From Neurospora intermedia (Eukaryota > Ascomycota > Sordariomycetes > Sordariales > Sordariaceae): a stretch of DNA of 64,000 nt. The notes beneath the pieces were generated by a model, which made no database searches, was not told the DNA's origin, and saw nothing but the letters and a program-made list of their open reading frames with translations. The stretch lies in the NCBI GenBank assembly GCA_037102815.1, contig BTPP01000009.1:806001-870000 (forward strand), given 5' to 3'. A program made the position numbers and the translations under genes. Below, piece by piece: positions 1 to 12,113 of this stretch; positions within the stretch are counted from its first letter, which is position 1; every line of letters begins with the position of its first letter.

Positions 1-1173
1 ATCGCGCCCGCGATCCTCAACCCTCTCGCTGCAAAAGTGCTAGACGATTACATTTTCCCTACGGTCCTTCAAACCGCCGAGTCATCGTCAGAGACAAGCC
101 AGCTCATCCCCACCACCCTCAACGCCCCCACGGTAAATCTCGACTCGCTCCCCATCCTCTCCATCTCCGACACCTCTCAACTCTCATTTCTCGGCCCCTT
201 GGCTTCCTCCATGTACTCGCCCCGCGAACTCCGCGAGCGTCAAGCCGCTTTGGAGAAGGGTCTGCCTGAAACCAGCTGGGACTCGGCAAGACTGAACCTC
301 AAGGAATCTCTCCATACCATGGTCAATATCGCTGCCGGCCTACAAGTGGGACAGTCCGGTCTTTTTGCCCTCTGTCCCGTTTCCGGGTCCGGGTCCAGTT
401 CATCGTCATCGGGTGGTAGGCACATCCTCATACTCGTTTCCGCGATCCGACTCGATTGCAGCGCTCAGTCTGGTGGCGGGATAGTCATCGACGCAGCCGT
501 GCTGCCGCTTACTCACTCTCTGCTTGCCAAAAAGAACAACAACAAGAACACCGAGGACGACGATGAAGACCTCCAATCCTTCCTCGTCCTCCTCCGCACC
601 CTCGACTGCGTCGACCTCTCCGTCACCAACGCCGAGCTCGCCCTCTGGAAATCCATCCTCCCTTCTTTTGCGGAGCGCTGCCGTACCTGGTCCCATTCTC
701 CTTCGTCATGCGAATACGCCACCACCGGCCAGGTTCCCTTGAGCCTTAAAAATGGCGACCCCGTCCTCTGTACCTGCGGCACCGGCCAATTCCCACCCAA
801 CTACCTCCCCTTACCCCTCTGGGAGTCCGCCGCCGCGCCGCACGCCACGCGCGTGGCTATTTCCGCTCCGTATTGCTCCCCCGTTGTAGAAAAAGTATTG
901 TTTGATCCGGTTTTGGCGAAAGAGATTGCCGAGCGCGGGCTGGAGGAGGCACTTCGGAAAAAGGAGGAGAGGTGTAGGTCCTGTGGCAAGGGGGAGGAGG
1001 AGTTGGTGGAGGAACGAAAAGCAAGAGGGGGAGAGACGGCGGGGAAGACGGCCGAGGTGTTGAGGAAGTGTGCGAGGTGCTTGAAGGTCAAGTATTGTAG
1101 CGCCGAGTGTCAGAGGAAGGATTGGAAGACGCATCGGACGGAGTGTGTGGAGAGTGAGGAGCATCATCGGTAG
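1..1173 (+). CDS. MYND-type zinc-finger protein, 3' part
   Basis: The reading frame is open from base 1, so the gene begins upstream of the window; the first in-frame start-like codon inside it is only a GTG at 37. At least 390 codons are visible. The C-terminal end carries a MYND zinc finger: a CxxC pair (CRSC) near 975, then CARC, a YCSAEC block, and HRTEC just before the stop. In this family the finger usually binds proline-rich peptides in partner proteins. The finger is interrupted by an acidic/basic insert of about 28 residues between the first and second CxxC pairs. The preceding 300 residues include Ser-rich and Asp/Glu-rich low-complexity stretches and match no domain I recognise. 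No intron is needed in the visible part. Function beyond protein binding is not assigned. Confidence 0.85.
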   Translation: MAPAILNPLAAKVLDDYIFPTVLQTAESSSETSQLIPTTLNAPTVNLDSLPILSISDTSQLSFLGPLASSMYSPRELRERQAALEKGLPETSWDSARLNLKESLHTMVNIAAGLQVGQSGLFALCPVSGSGSSSSSSGGRHILILVSAIRLDCSAQSGGGIVIDAAVLPLTHSLLAKKNNNKNTEDDDEDLQSFLVLLRTLDCVDLSVTNAELALWKSILPSFAERCRTWSHSPSSCEYATTGQVPLSLKNGDPVLCTCGTGQFPPNYLPLPLWESAAAPHATRVAISAPYCSPVVEKVLFDPVLAKEIAERGLEEALRKKEERCRSCGKGEEELVEERKARGGETAGKTAEVLRKCARCLKVKYCSAECQRKDWKTHRTECVESEEHHR

Positions 1174-2240
1174 GCTTAGGTCTGGGCCCATCAGTGGAGG
1201 GGAGGGGAGGGGAGGGGAAGAGCGAGACTGATCAGTTGAACTTGCTTGTGCTTATTCATTAGTTGTTCTTGAACGTTGTGGTTCAACATCCGTAAAGCTT
1301 CATTAGTTTAAGTTAGCTTGATAGCTCCAATGACTGAAGCTTATGTCCTATTTGCTACTTCGTTGCTCTTGTTTGTTTGTTTTAAGATGCTGCTTTGTTA
1401 CCTCTAGTCAATGTACATAGTACAGGCCCAAGTTATCACAAAATCTTCAGTGGCTTATCATTAATCTTGATTTCTGTAACCTTGTAAACGAGACTGGAGA
1501 GCTTGGTGGATTTCCAAGCTTGGATGTGTTTGTGGCTACGGATGGCTGCGCATGAAAGGATCATGAAGTTCCTGCGGCAGGAAATGCATGGTTAGTGCAC
1601 TAGCACCTGTGCCCATAGCTTGGCGCTCAGATTGTTAATGCATTGACGCATAAGTACCGCCAGACAATTCTGCAATTATGCAAAATGGAAGTTACCTTGC
1701 TACTTCACTTGATTTCGTTCTTGTTGTTTTGACCGTCTAAAATTACACAAACAAACAATGAACCCATGTGAGTCTGATGATTCCCGTCCAAGCCGGCCAC
1801 ACTTCCCCGTTTACATCGGATTGTAGCTGCGAACATTTTCGATTCCCAATACCAAGACATTCTAGACCCCGATTCAATAACAGGTCTCGGATATCCCTTC
1901 CTTTCCCTTCACTTCCCAAGGATGCCATCTTAGAATAGTTCACATCTACACTACCTACACGTATGGGGTAGTGTAATTTGCCTGGACCATTGATTGTATG
2001 TATCATGAAATCCATCCTTCTATACATGGACAGAGGGGATTGAACAGGCACAGCAAACGGATCGCACACAATAAATAGTGACCTCTAAGTGTGACTAAAG
2101 CCCGTCCGTCGCGTCGCATAGATAGGTAATCTCCCCTACCTACCTATTCTGGTTCAGTGTACAGTACTCTGTATATTATCACCGCGCACAGTTCATTCCG
2201 TTCCCAAAGTTCCAGTTCCAGTTGCAAGAGTCCGGTCCGG

Positions 2241-2661
2241 TCATGTCATGTCATGTCATGTCTCCTGTTAGTCACCTGTCACCTCGCTGTCAGCCGTCAG
2301 CCGTCAGTCACCTGTTTGTCAGTGTCACACACTCTCTCAGGTCTGCACTGCACTGCACTGCACTATACTGCACGACGGACGTTGGTTCGCTCGGTTGGCA
2401 GAAAGGCCGGCAGCAAGCAAGCGGGCAGCAAGCGGGCAGGGCGGGTAAGGAACTCCGACGGCGGGGATGCCAGGAACAGAACCAACTCCACCCGCCGCAT
2501 TAAGCGCATTAATTCGTTAGGTCGCGCACAGACCGTCAGACAGGCAGTCCTCAAGCAAAATCAACCTGGAAAGTGCGTGACATTGATGGCGGGCGGCGCA
2601 AGGAAGGAAGGAAGGAAGGAAGGAAGCCCCAGGAAATATGGTATTGGGTATTGGGTATTGG
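2241..2661. repeat. Cluster of four microsatellites
   Basis: Four short tandem arrays lie within 420 bp: TCATG repeated about four times (2241-2262), CTGCA repeated four times (2343-2362), AAGG repeated about six times (2600-2625), and GTATTGG repeated three times (2641-2661). They account for the unusual composition of the open frames in this stretch, which I do not regard as genes. Confidence 0.85.
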
Positions 2662-4907
2662 GTGGAAGCAGCACTGGACAGGGCTTGACAGCTGGCGGCG
2701 AGCGGCGGGCGGCGGGCGGAGGCTGTGCTGACTGCTGAGAACTGTTGACTGTGGTACGTACATACGTGCGCGCGGAAGCGGGCAGGTGCATATTAGGTAG
2801 GTACATACCAGTTTGGTTCCTGAGGATCAGTCCGGTCGGTTATTGCTTGATTTCGAGATTATGTACTCTACAAGTAATTCCCCGTCGTCTTTTACATAGC
2901 TTTTTACGTCTATCGATCTCGGCCAATGTCCTGACGCATTCGTTGCTAAGTATTGTATCCTCTAGGTAGAGAGTATGGATGGAAGTAAAAGCCAGAAAAA
3001 GAAACCAGATACACAATGGATGGATTTAACCAGAGATGGATGGATCCCGAATTGGGCTGTCTAGAGGTAAATAGGTATCAATCGATGCAACGAAATGGTA
3101 TGGTTCATCGCGATGAGTTGCAGAGTGGCTGTTGACTTGTTGGTGGTGGCTGTATGTACAAGAAAAAGGGACGGACTTTTCTTACGTTACTGATGCAGAA
3201 ATCAGGGGAACCTACATACATACTACACATTTCTTGCGGTTGGGGACGGGCGTCTTTCCAAAGGGGACCTATTTTATGTAGGTACGCAGTAGGGTTTATA
3301 CGAGCGGTATTATGTATACATGTACGGGCCAAGTAGGTACACTTGCATGTACTATGCACATAGGTACGTAGAAACGCAGGGCCGAACGCAGGTACGGCCG
3401 GAAGAGAGGAGATCGTCCAGTCTGTTGGAAGGTAGCTGCCAGTACTATGCGTGTGTGATGCGGTTGCCAGTTGTGATTGCCAGTTGTAATTGCCAGTTGC
3501 AAGTGGTCATGTCAGCACCGAAACAATGAGTAGCGAGTAGTACTACCTACGGTGCTTCGCAAGAAATTCCAAAAGCATCGGATGCCACTGTCTACCTACC
3601 TTGCCCGTCTAGTGTAGTGTGTGTATTACGAAACCGGAAAGAAACGATTCAAGGACAGGACTGGAAAGAGAAGTATATATGAACAAAGGTGATTGATCCT
3701 GTTGCCCGATCCGACCTCCTCCAGAGCTCCGCCGGAGTTTTCCCGTCAAGAAGGAGGGAACATGAACTGCAAAAGAGCAGTGATGACCACGGGATTAGGC
3801 AGGTATCCGCTGCTGACTAAAGTATGTTAAGGTTGAGGTGCGCTGGAAGAAAAGCTGTCGGAACAATCGGGTCGGCAGTTATTGACGGGGTTGAGGAGGC
3901 AGATGTACACCAGACAGAGACGACACTCGGAGTCCTGTGTTTGAAAACCAAAACGGTGCAAGATGAATGAATTCCCTCAATTCTGGCTAGAGGTGTTTTT
4001 TTTGTTTTTTTTTTGGCGATGCGTAGTGTACACTTACACTAGGGAGGTAGTGTAGTGTAGCAGTTTGTTTGAGAGTGGTGCAATGGTGTGTAGCGCAATG
4101 CTACCGTGATACGAATATCCTGCAGTCAGGCGGCGCCTTGTTACTCACACTCTACACTTCGTATCTGAAGTAGCTGAAGTAGTATTTCCAATAGTATTCG
4201 GTATCCTAATTAGCTGACAGATGCATTTACTGCTGGGCGTTGATGATTTCATGGTTGTGGTTGGCCCCCCTCTTTTCAAAGGACAGGAAGCTTTTGCTTT
4301 TTGCTCTCGACACATCATGAGGATCCTATCCGCTGAACTGAGAATGCTGCAAGCCTGGCTGGACCAGTCCATGCAGTGTCATTGAAGTGGAGACTCCTTT
4401 CGTATCCGAACGCCAAGACAACTGGAGAAAGCGAACATGGAAGGAAGCTCTCGAAGCTCGACCCTCCATCTTGGCAAGAGACTGACACCATGGAGAAACA
4501 GATGGCGATGGAAGAAATACACATGGAATGGGAATGGAGAGGACCTGAACAGTGGGATAAGTAACGACCCCCAATTGATAGGCCTCGTTCAATTCGGCCA
4601 CGGTCTCTTGGTGCCCTGGGGAATGACGGGACCCGACCGTTTGAGAAAGGATGGTGCCCGTCAAGGTGGAATCTTTGTCTAGCAAACCCCCCGTGTTTGT
4701 TGTTTCATGTTGCCATCCCCCTGTTTCTTCGTAAGAGGTTACGTATCGTCGTTGTCGGATGGTTCCCAATGGCGACGGATGCGTGGTTGGACCGCTGGGA
4801 GTGGTCAACAAACCGTCAACATTGATGCCCGCGTGGCTCAAGCTGGCGGTGATCCCGTTTCATCGATGCTGTGCATATGTAAGCAAGCTGGCAAGTCACC
4901 ATCATCT

Positions 4908-4932
4908 TTCATTCATTCATTCATTCATTCAT
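4908..4932. repeat. TTCA tetranucleotide array
   Basis: The tetranucleotide TTCA is repeated about six times in a row in non-coding DNA. Confidence 0.85.
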
Positions 4933-6012
4933 CTGGGTATCCCCCCAGGTACATTAGAAAAGGGGCAGAATCCTGGTGGTAAAATGATTGCACAGAAAAG
5001 GCTTTGCGTCTTCTGATGTGATACAGAAAGCAGAACATGATTGTTTGTCGTTCATCCCGAATAGAGGTAAGATGGCAAGATTGCTATTCTCTGGGCAGAT
5101 CGTGTCTCATCTCCTGTTTTCTATGATAGTTTCCTGGTTTTGATGGAGTAGTTGCGAGGCCGGGTTAAAGGTAAAGCTCAGGAGCGCTTGTAACTGTTGG
5201 TATAATGGTTCTGCAAAAAGATTCGGTCAGTTCGGCAAATCCTCGAGAGCACTAACAGTGAGCGAGGTCCTAGCTAACCCGAGTACATACATAATAGCAG
5301 AACCTTCCATTTGAACGAACATGAAGTCGTGGTCCCTTCCTCGCTCTTTTTCGTTTTTCGCACCTTCTGCTGGCCTACCGCCATGCGATCGACAGAATAA
5401 CGGGTACCCCTGAAATGTGCGTGCTCCAGTGTTACTCCACCAGGTTCTGGCCAATGGCAAGCTGTAAAGGCACATATTTTTGGCAAAGAACTTCCTTCAT
5501 TGGTCGGTGACAAGCCCAGCCTCCCTTTTTGTGGGTCTCGATACAGATGAGAGGTGAGAGATGACCGGGATGCATGTGCCTCTCGTTTCGATTTTTGAAT
5601 GATGCATCCCGAGGCCCCAGGCGTCAGGGAATTGGGCTCCATCGCGCAATTTCCCAGCGACCCCGTCGTCCTCCCCCAACTCGCGCATTGCCCCCGTTTT
5701 CGCCGCGGTGTCCGGGTCTCGACGGTCCTCAGCTCCTTTTGACATTCCGCCTGTGCCTGCCTGGTCTTTGGTCTTTGTCCACTCTCTCAAACTCTTTCCA
5801 CTCGCTCATCTTTTTTTCGGGGATGCGGTTGGTTTTTGAATCAAACAACAGGAATCGCGGGCCACTCCTTGAAATCAATTGAATTTGGAAAATTCCGTCT
5901 GCCAGGTTAGGTTCGGAGAAAGAACTTACTACACCTAGACGTACCTACGGTGGCCGCCCCCGCCGCTCCAGTCCGTCGGCAATCACTCAGTCTCATCACT
6001 GCAGTGCGCATT

Positions 6013-6042
6013 TGCACTGCACTGCACTGCACTGCACTGCAG
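6013..6042. repeat. TGCAC pentanucleotide array
   Basis: TGCAC is repeated about six times. It is the same pentamer, in a rotated register, as the array at 2343-2362, and it lies just upstream of the pyrimidine-rich leader of the WSC gene. Confidence 0.85.
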
Positions 6043-6982
6043 TCTGCACCTGCCGCGCTACCAGGGCCCCTGCCCCTCTCAGTGGACAGTGGCTTCCGTC
6101 TCTTTCACAGGTCCGTTCTTGTTGCCTTTCTTTCGTTGGTTCCTGCTCGTCCGTCCGTCGTCTCCGTCCCCAGCCAGCCAGTCTGCCACTCAGTTTTGCC
6201 GCTCCCATTTTGTGTGTTCCCGCTCTCTCTCACTCGCTGTCTCCCACACACCCACTCCGTCCCATTCCCACACCCACTCCCACTTTTGCGCCTTTAGTTT
6301 CGTACTTTCGGCCGGCCGCTCCCTCTCAAACAAAACTACTTCCGCTCCCTCCTCCACACCCACACTGTCGCTCCTTTCAATCCCGCTCCATATTCTCGTG
6401 TGTGCGTGCCCGACAATTCCCATCGTTCGACCACAACACAATCATTATCCACGACGACGATAACGACACCATCACGCTCACTTGCCCGGTCGCATCCCGA
6501 CCCCCGACTTCCGTTCTTGACCATCGTCCACAAGTCACACTAACCATCTCGGCCCGCTCCAGCACTGTCGTCGAGTCATAGTCTTCCGTCGACCGACACC
6601 GATTGGAACAAAGGCAATGTCCAACCACTCGTGACCTCGTCAAGCATCAACAAGGAATACCAAGGGATCCGCAAACAAAGGGAACAACAGGAGACAAGAA
6701 GAAGGGGCCAGCACCACTCCTTATCATCAGGCCTTCGAATTCCGCTTCACTCATATTCAATTCGACACGTAGGAGGTTAATTCCTTCCTTGTCCTTTTCA
6801 ACTCCAAACCGTCAGGACTCTCGAAGGGTCCTGCGTTCATTGTGTTTGACCCAGCCTCAAGCACAATCAGCATTCGACGACAACGACAAGAACCCGACGA
6901 CAACCTTATTGCCCGACCGTTGCCGTTACCCACGACTTGTTGTCGTCACATTAAGACTTCAGAGGCCTTCAACCATAACATC

Positions 6983-8020
6983 ATGAAGTCGATATCGGTA
7001 CTAGCAATGGCCTTCGCCGCCAACTGCGCCAATGCGACAGTGCATCAACCCCCGGCCTCGCTCGTCGTCAGAGGCAATCCGCCATTTCCGCCAATTCAAA
7101 CACAGGTTCCCTGGAATTCACCCGCCTTCCAAGGTTGTTTCAATGATTCAGGCACCTTGAAGCTGAACACCACGCGCATGAACACTCAACAAATGATGGA
7201 CTTCGGCCACGGCCTAGAGAAGGATCTCGGTGTGTCGAGCGGTCTCTGTCAAAAATGGTGTGGTAAAGATGACGGTCATGGCCTGGGGTTGAAAGTTGCG
7301 GCAATGAGTGAAGGATCTGAGTGTTGGTGTGGTAATGAATTACCGCCAGCGTCGTCCTTGACCGACACACAAGACTGCAATATCCCATGCTCGGGCTATG
7401 ACTTGGAGTATTGTAAGTTACAGAGACTGGCTGAACTGTACCTTGAAAGATGCTAATCATTTTACAGGCGGTGGTTCCGATACGTGGAGCGTCTACAACT
7501 TGGGCTATCCAGGAGTTAAAAACTCAAAGCCTAAGGTTTCGAGCACCAGCGCAGCACCAAGCTCAACTGCTGCGGCCAAGACGTCCAGCATTTCAAGCGC
7601 CGTATCCGAACCGACTGTCACCACTACTGAATCAATCTTGCCCGACGATCCCAAGAAGGGAAAGAGCAACACGGCCGGAATTGTGGCAGGCACTGTGGTG
7701 GCAGTCGTTGTTGTCTTGTCTGCGGTTGGGGGTGTCTTCCTCTTTATGCGTCGCAAGCGGAACAAGGAAATTGAGGATGAGCATCGACGCAACGCTGCCG
7801 TCAATGCTTTCGTTGGCAAGCCGCCCAGCACCAGCGATGGGATGTCCATGGCAGACGCCCGCCTCGACCCTGTCCTCGTGCAGAGGAGATTGAGTGATGG
7901 CAGTATCGCCGACAACCAAGACTACTCCAGGAGGATCCTTCGCGTACGTGGTTCTACTTTGCAGCCTCCTGATCTAGCCATCAATCTGACTGACGATTTA
8001 ATTAGGTTACAAATGCATGA
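6983..8020 (+). CDS. WSC-domain cell-wall stress sensor
   Basis: The model has three exons: 6983-7412, 7468-7943 and 8006-8020 (306 aa). Donors are GTAAGT and GTACGT; intron 1 has a clear GCTAATC branch point. The protein starts with a signal peptide (about residues 1-18), then a WSC domain with eight cysteines spanning the first intron, then a Ser/Thr-rich stalk of about 45 residues, one membrane helix (from TAGIVAGTVV), a basic stop-transfer RRKRNKE, and a short cytosolic tail. Splicing the last 15 bases gives the tail end RRILRVTNA, which resembles the tail I recall for fungal WSC proteins and supports the tiny third exon. WSC proteins sit in the plasma membrane, sense wall stress, and signal through Rho1 and the Pkc1/MAK-1 MAP kinase route. 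The upstream pyrimidine-rich leader suggests a long 5' UTR. Which numbered wsc gene this is cannot be told from sequence alone. Confidence 0.9.
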
Positions 8021-11000
8021 TCAAGTCACCAATCGACGACAACAAAAAGACTTGCTTGTATTATACACTTTCATCACATCCGCATACTCGGCGTTAGGGA
8101 AACATTTCGGCTTATTACTGGTAGAGCAATCGCACGAACGAAACCTCCTAGGCAGGCAATTCTTGGCACGAGAAAGGCGGATCATTTGGGCACAAAGTGG
8201 GTGTGACCCTTGAGAATCTGCCAGCCTCAGCGCTATTCTCTCCTTTATTCCCTTTTAGATATCAGCCAGTTCGGTCGTCCTTAAATGAACGACTCCTTTC
8301 CGTTGCTTGAGAATTTGCCTGCCTGGACGGGCGACGATTTCGGTTCACCAGCACAAGACAGGAATGGTTTTCCACCCGCTGGCTTTTACCGAGATGTTTA
8401 GCCGTGGTGTGTTGCGGGAGTAGTTTCCTCCTTCAGTTGGGCCTCCTATCATTCGCTGGTATGCGTGTTTTCTTAATCTTCGGATTTTGACTGGAGTTAA
8501 GAAATTCCCTTCCCATGAGAAAACGGTCTCTAGTAATGCATTTCCGTACGTTTAGGCACGCAGGACCTATCCGATCTTGGAGAGAAAGCTGGCTTTAGAC
8601 ACGGATAATGGTACCTCGATTTCAAGAGTATACGGCGTTGTAGTTTTTCCATTCAACTGCTTTTCTTGCCTAATCTCCCGCTCTTATTTTGGGAAGGACA
8701 CGACGAAGAACCGAACGGGTGGGGGCATGTTACTGCTGGGCACACAAAGTATATCACACCATGGTTGACACACTTAAGCTGGATGCGAGCTAGAGGGAAA
8801 GAGACGCCAAGTCCTTACACATCCTTCTTTGGGCGAAGGGGAAAAAATGGAAGACTGTGGTTTCCAGCTCTTGTTGTTTATGGCACCGTTGTTACATGGG
8901 GCGTGTCGGGTGTGGTTTTTTTTAGGTTTGCTTGGTTCTTTCTTTCTAGTTGCTTTAGACAGTAGTTGTTTTATTTTGAGATATCCCCTCCTTTGACATC
9001 GCGCGCTTGACTTGGTTGTACTGTCTTTATTCCTCTTGCCGTCCTCCATGCGCAAGAAGGTTCATCATCATCAGAAGGCTTTGTGATATCTGGTTCCACA
9101 TCTCACCTCTCGTTCGCCCAAAGCCATTGATTGACCCGTGACCTATCTCCAATCCATTTGTCAATCGGTCGACATCGTCATTCAGAGACTGGATGCAGCA
9201 ACCACATCGGAGAGGCCGTTCGTTGAGCTGCCAAGCACATCCCAACGCGGAAATCGGCACTACCCAAGTTGCAAGCGGAGCATTCCAAGAAAGGTCCAAG
9301 AAACCCCTAAATGGATGCCCCTGGAATGATCGACAATGCTCAGAGGAGTCTGATCACGTTCAAGTCGGAAACGACGGCGTGGGCGGAAAATGACAGCAGA
9401 GGTTAGGTATATTGTAGCGGTAGATTGTCAGACGCCGACGGCGGTATTAAAACCATCTAGGATCAGGTAGTGTTAGGCCCAAGCTAGCCAAGCAACCAAG
9501 GCACCAAAAGGAGATGTGAAGATGGTCGTGCCCGAGTCATGGGACACTTGGAATTACACAGACCATCAGGATCGACAGTGTTCCGCAGATTACGTTCTAC
9601 TTTGCAAATGGCCCAACGGCGCTTATATCAAAAGATAACCAAACACTGCGAGGGGTGGGCGATGGCTCGGTTATCGCATGTAATCGCACATATCCCATCA
9701 CGACTCTGGAATTAGATGAAACGACTTGGGCTTCACAATCAGTGCTGGACTAAAGAGTCATGCAAGTGAGAGTGAATACGGGCAAAAGGACGGGGACCTA
9801 CACTACACGGCATGACATGTGTGCGACGCGCTTCCTCTTGGACACCAAGACAAACTATATATTTCTTTGTTTTCTTCCCACCCATTCATTGTCTTCCAGA
9901 CAAGGTTTGTTCCAACTCGAAGTTTCCCGCTTCAGGTATCCTTCAATGTACCTTTAGGTCGGAAAACTTTCCTTTCACTAGTATCTCTTTGTTCCGACTT
10001 AACACGTCTTCTCCATTGCAAATTCGCACGTCTTTGTACATCTATGTTCACATCGTTGGGTTTCCATGCCACCCACTCACTCCCCGTGGTTCTCAACTAA
10101 TTCAAGTGCTATTGGATTGGACTCGACTAGAGTCTAGAGCCAACTCCAGTCTGACTGATTCCATCACCAGGCATTGAGCATAACAGTGCCATAGAGGTAG
10201 CGGCAAACGTTGGGCGACGTTTGGCCAGATGAGTTTTCCGATTGGTCGTTGTTCGTCATCTCGAGTGCCATGCTCGAGGTACTTTAGTCCAGGGCGGTTC
10301 CTTCCCAAGTCGTCCTGCTTCCCCCAGGTGCCCCTACCGATGGTTCTTTCCCGGGATTACACACTTTCCTATGTGAGAACAATGAGAGGATCTTTTTGAG
10401 AGTCATTTGAGCAAGTGGCTCCATGGCTCCTGTGCTTTTCTTGAGATGGCCAGTCCGATCCCGCTTGCCGAACTACGTAGTTTTTTCGACCGCGCAAAAA
10501 GTGTTGCAATAACTTCCACAGATTTCGAAATCCAAGTCTTTTCCTTCACCGCTTCCCTTACCTCATCCGCCTACCTTCAACCTTCTCAACTTGTTAACCT
10601 TCTACATGCAGTCCTTTGCCTTTTCCCCTTCCTTTTCCCGAACATTCTAGCCAGTCGGAAGGCCTCCTCAACCGTTCCTTTGGCACAAACAGTACGTTTA
10701 TCTAGGCTAGACGGCAGCCTCTACACTTGGGCCAGTGGCCAGTTGTCGTCCATATTTTTACATTATGGTAGGTACATAAAAAATCCCAGATCGAGTCATA
10801 TAGTCGTTCTGCGGGCCGCAGTCAACCAACAGCAGTTCAACCAACATTAGACCCGAGTCGAATGGGCCCGGCTCCTGACCTGACCGTTCTATTGCGTGGC
10901 CAAGTACCTATTGCTAGCTCGCATAAATTCAACTCCTATTTATGGTACTTGACAGCGCAGTTCATTCACCAGAGTTAAGAAAGGGCTTTGAGTGCCCCCT

Positions 11001-11360
11001 TCTAGTCTGCCACTCATCACTTCACCGAACGTCAGAGCCAAATTATACAGTTTGGTCATGAAAGAAGCACGGGGGCGGGCCAAATGGGCTGCACTCTATT
11101 TGTCTGATGCGGTCACTACCGCCACCGGCGAGACAACAACGCATCAGACATCAGAAAAGTGATTCGATAGGGCGTCCAAGTGGATTGGGTCAGAACCTGC
11201 ACATAATTTTGCAAGATAGGTTGTATGTATTCCTAAATCGCTTTCCTTGTCCTTCGGCATTACACTACCATTCATCAATACCCTCGCATGTCCCATACCC
11301 CCCTGGCAATAACACACACATTCATATATCCGCCTCCCAGCCCGGTTGTTCACACATTTC
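8021..11360. other. Gene-free 3.3 kb region
   Basis: This begins with the 3' flank of the WSC gene. Open frames such as 10407-10850 are rich in Leu/Ser/Phe with no domain and no splice-supported partner exon, so I do not call a gene. The end of the stretch is the 3' flank of the minus-strand secreted-protein gene. Confidence 0.55.
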
Positions 11361-12113
11361 TCACCTCCTTCTCAAAGTTATTTGCAGGAGTGGGCTGGCA
11401 TCCTCATAAATAGCTCCACCGGTTCTGCCACCCCAGGTACAACCGTCTGTCAAGAAATCCAGAATTGTTAGAAACGTGCCCGGTCACTCTGCTTTCAATC
11501 TGAGTGGGTCTGTGCCACTTACCCATGATGTGTCCACCACCAACGGCGAGTTCCTGACTAGATACCCCCAAGAACCGGACGTTAGCAATCAATCTCTTCT
11601 TATAGTAGAGGAATTCGCGAGCAGACGATATCGACCCGCGTCGCGCATGCTAGGAGTAGAACGGGAATTATCTTACGCTGTCCACTGGTAATCCCCGTTG
11701 TAGTATGAATAAGCATCTAACAACACCCCGGGAATGTCCTTGCAGAGCTCCAGGGCATTGCTTTGACCCTTAACGGTGTATGAGACACCGGTCCCTTGCG
11801 CCGCCAGGCCGCTCACACACTTGGCAGCCGGGTCAACATCGGCCCTCCAACTTTCTGAAGTAGCGCAAGTCCTGTTGAACCGCTTGACTTTCGCGGCGCC
11901 GTCGTGGGTGGATGTGGTGGCGTTGATGCTCTGGTAATAGGCCTCAACGGCCTGCTCAGGGGTGAGGGCGACTACATCGGGGTTCATGATGTCGGCGACC
12001 CACTGGGACCAGGTGAAGGGCTTGACCTCCTCCGCGGTGGTGACGGCAGTGGTGGGCGCGGCGACGGCGATAGTCGCAAGGACGGCGATGGTGGCGAGCT
12101 TCATGGCGACCAT
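11361..12113 (-). CDS. Secreted pro-protein, paralogue A
   Basis: Three exons on the minus strand, 11677-12113, 11523-11557 (only 35 bp) and 11361-11446, give 185 aa. The start MVAMKL has a good context and aligns with the start of paralogue B. Residues 1-20 are a signal peptide. Residues 31-68 form a pro-region almost the same as in paralogue B (KPF, WV, DI, NP, VVALTPEQA, EAYYQSIN). A KR pair at 77-78 is a likely Kex2 site. The mature part, about 107 residues, has four cysteines and ends in GGGHIMDGCTWGG plus a basic tail. The two small exons are supported because joining them restores the GG-IMD-CTWG block also found in paralogue B. The family is not one I can name. The size, secretion signal and Kex2 site resemble fungal small secreted proteins or effectors, which is inference. 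Confidence 0.75.

Larger units (their letters stand above)
1174..6982. other. Gene-free 5.8 kb region
   Basis: I find no convincing gene on either strand. The sequence is of ordinary GC content and holds many short direct repeats, copies of the GTAGGTA/TACCTAC heptamer type common in this DNA, and a strongly pyrimidine-rich stretch from about 6050 to 6480. The last 1 kb probably includes the promoter and a long 5' leader of the WSC gene that follows. Open frames seen here are low-complexity and have no splice-supported extension. Confidence 0.6.

Noticed and set aside
10407-10850. 147-residue open frame on the plus strand
   Set aside because: Leu/Ser/Phe-rich composition with no domain, signal peptide plus mature pattern, or splice-supported partner; flanked by equally long frames on other strands.
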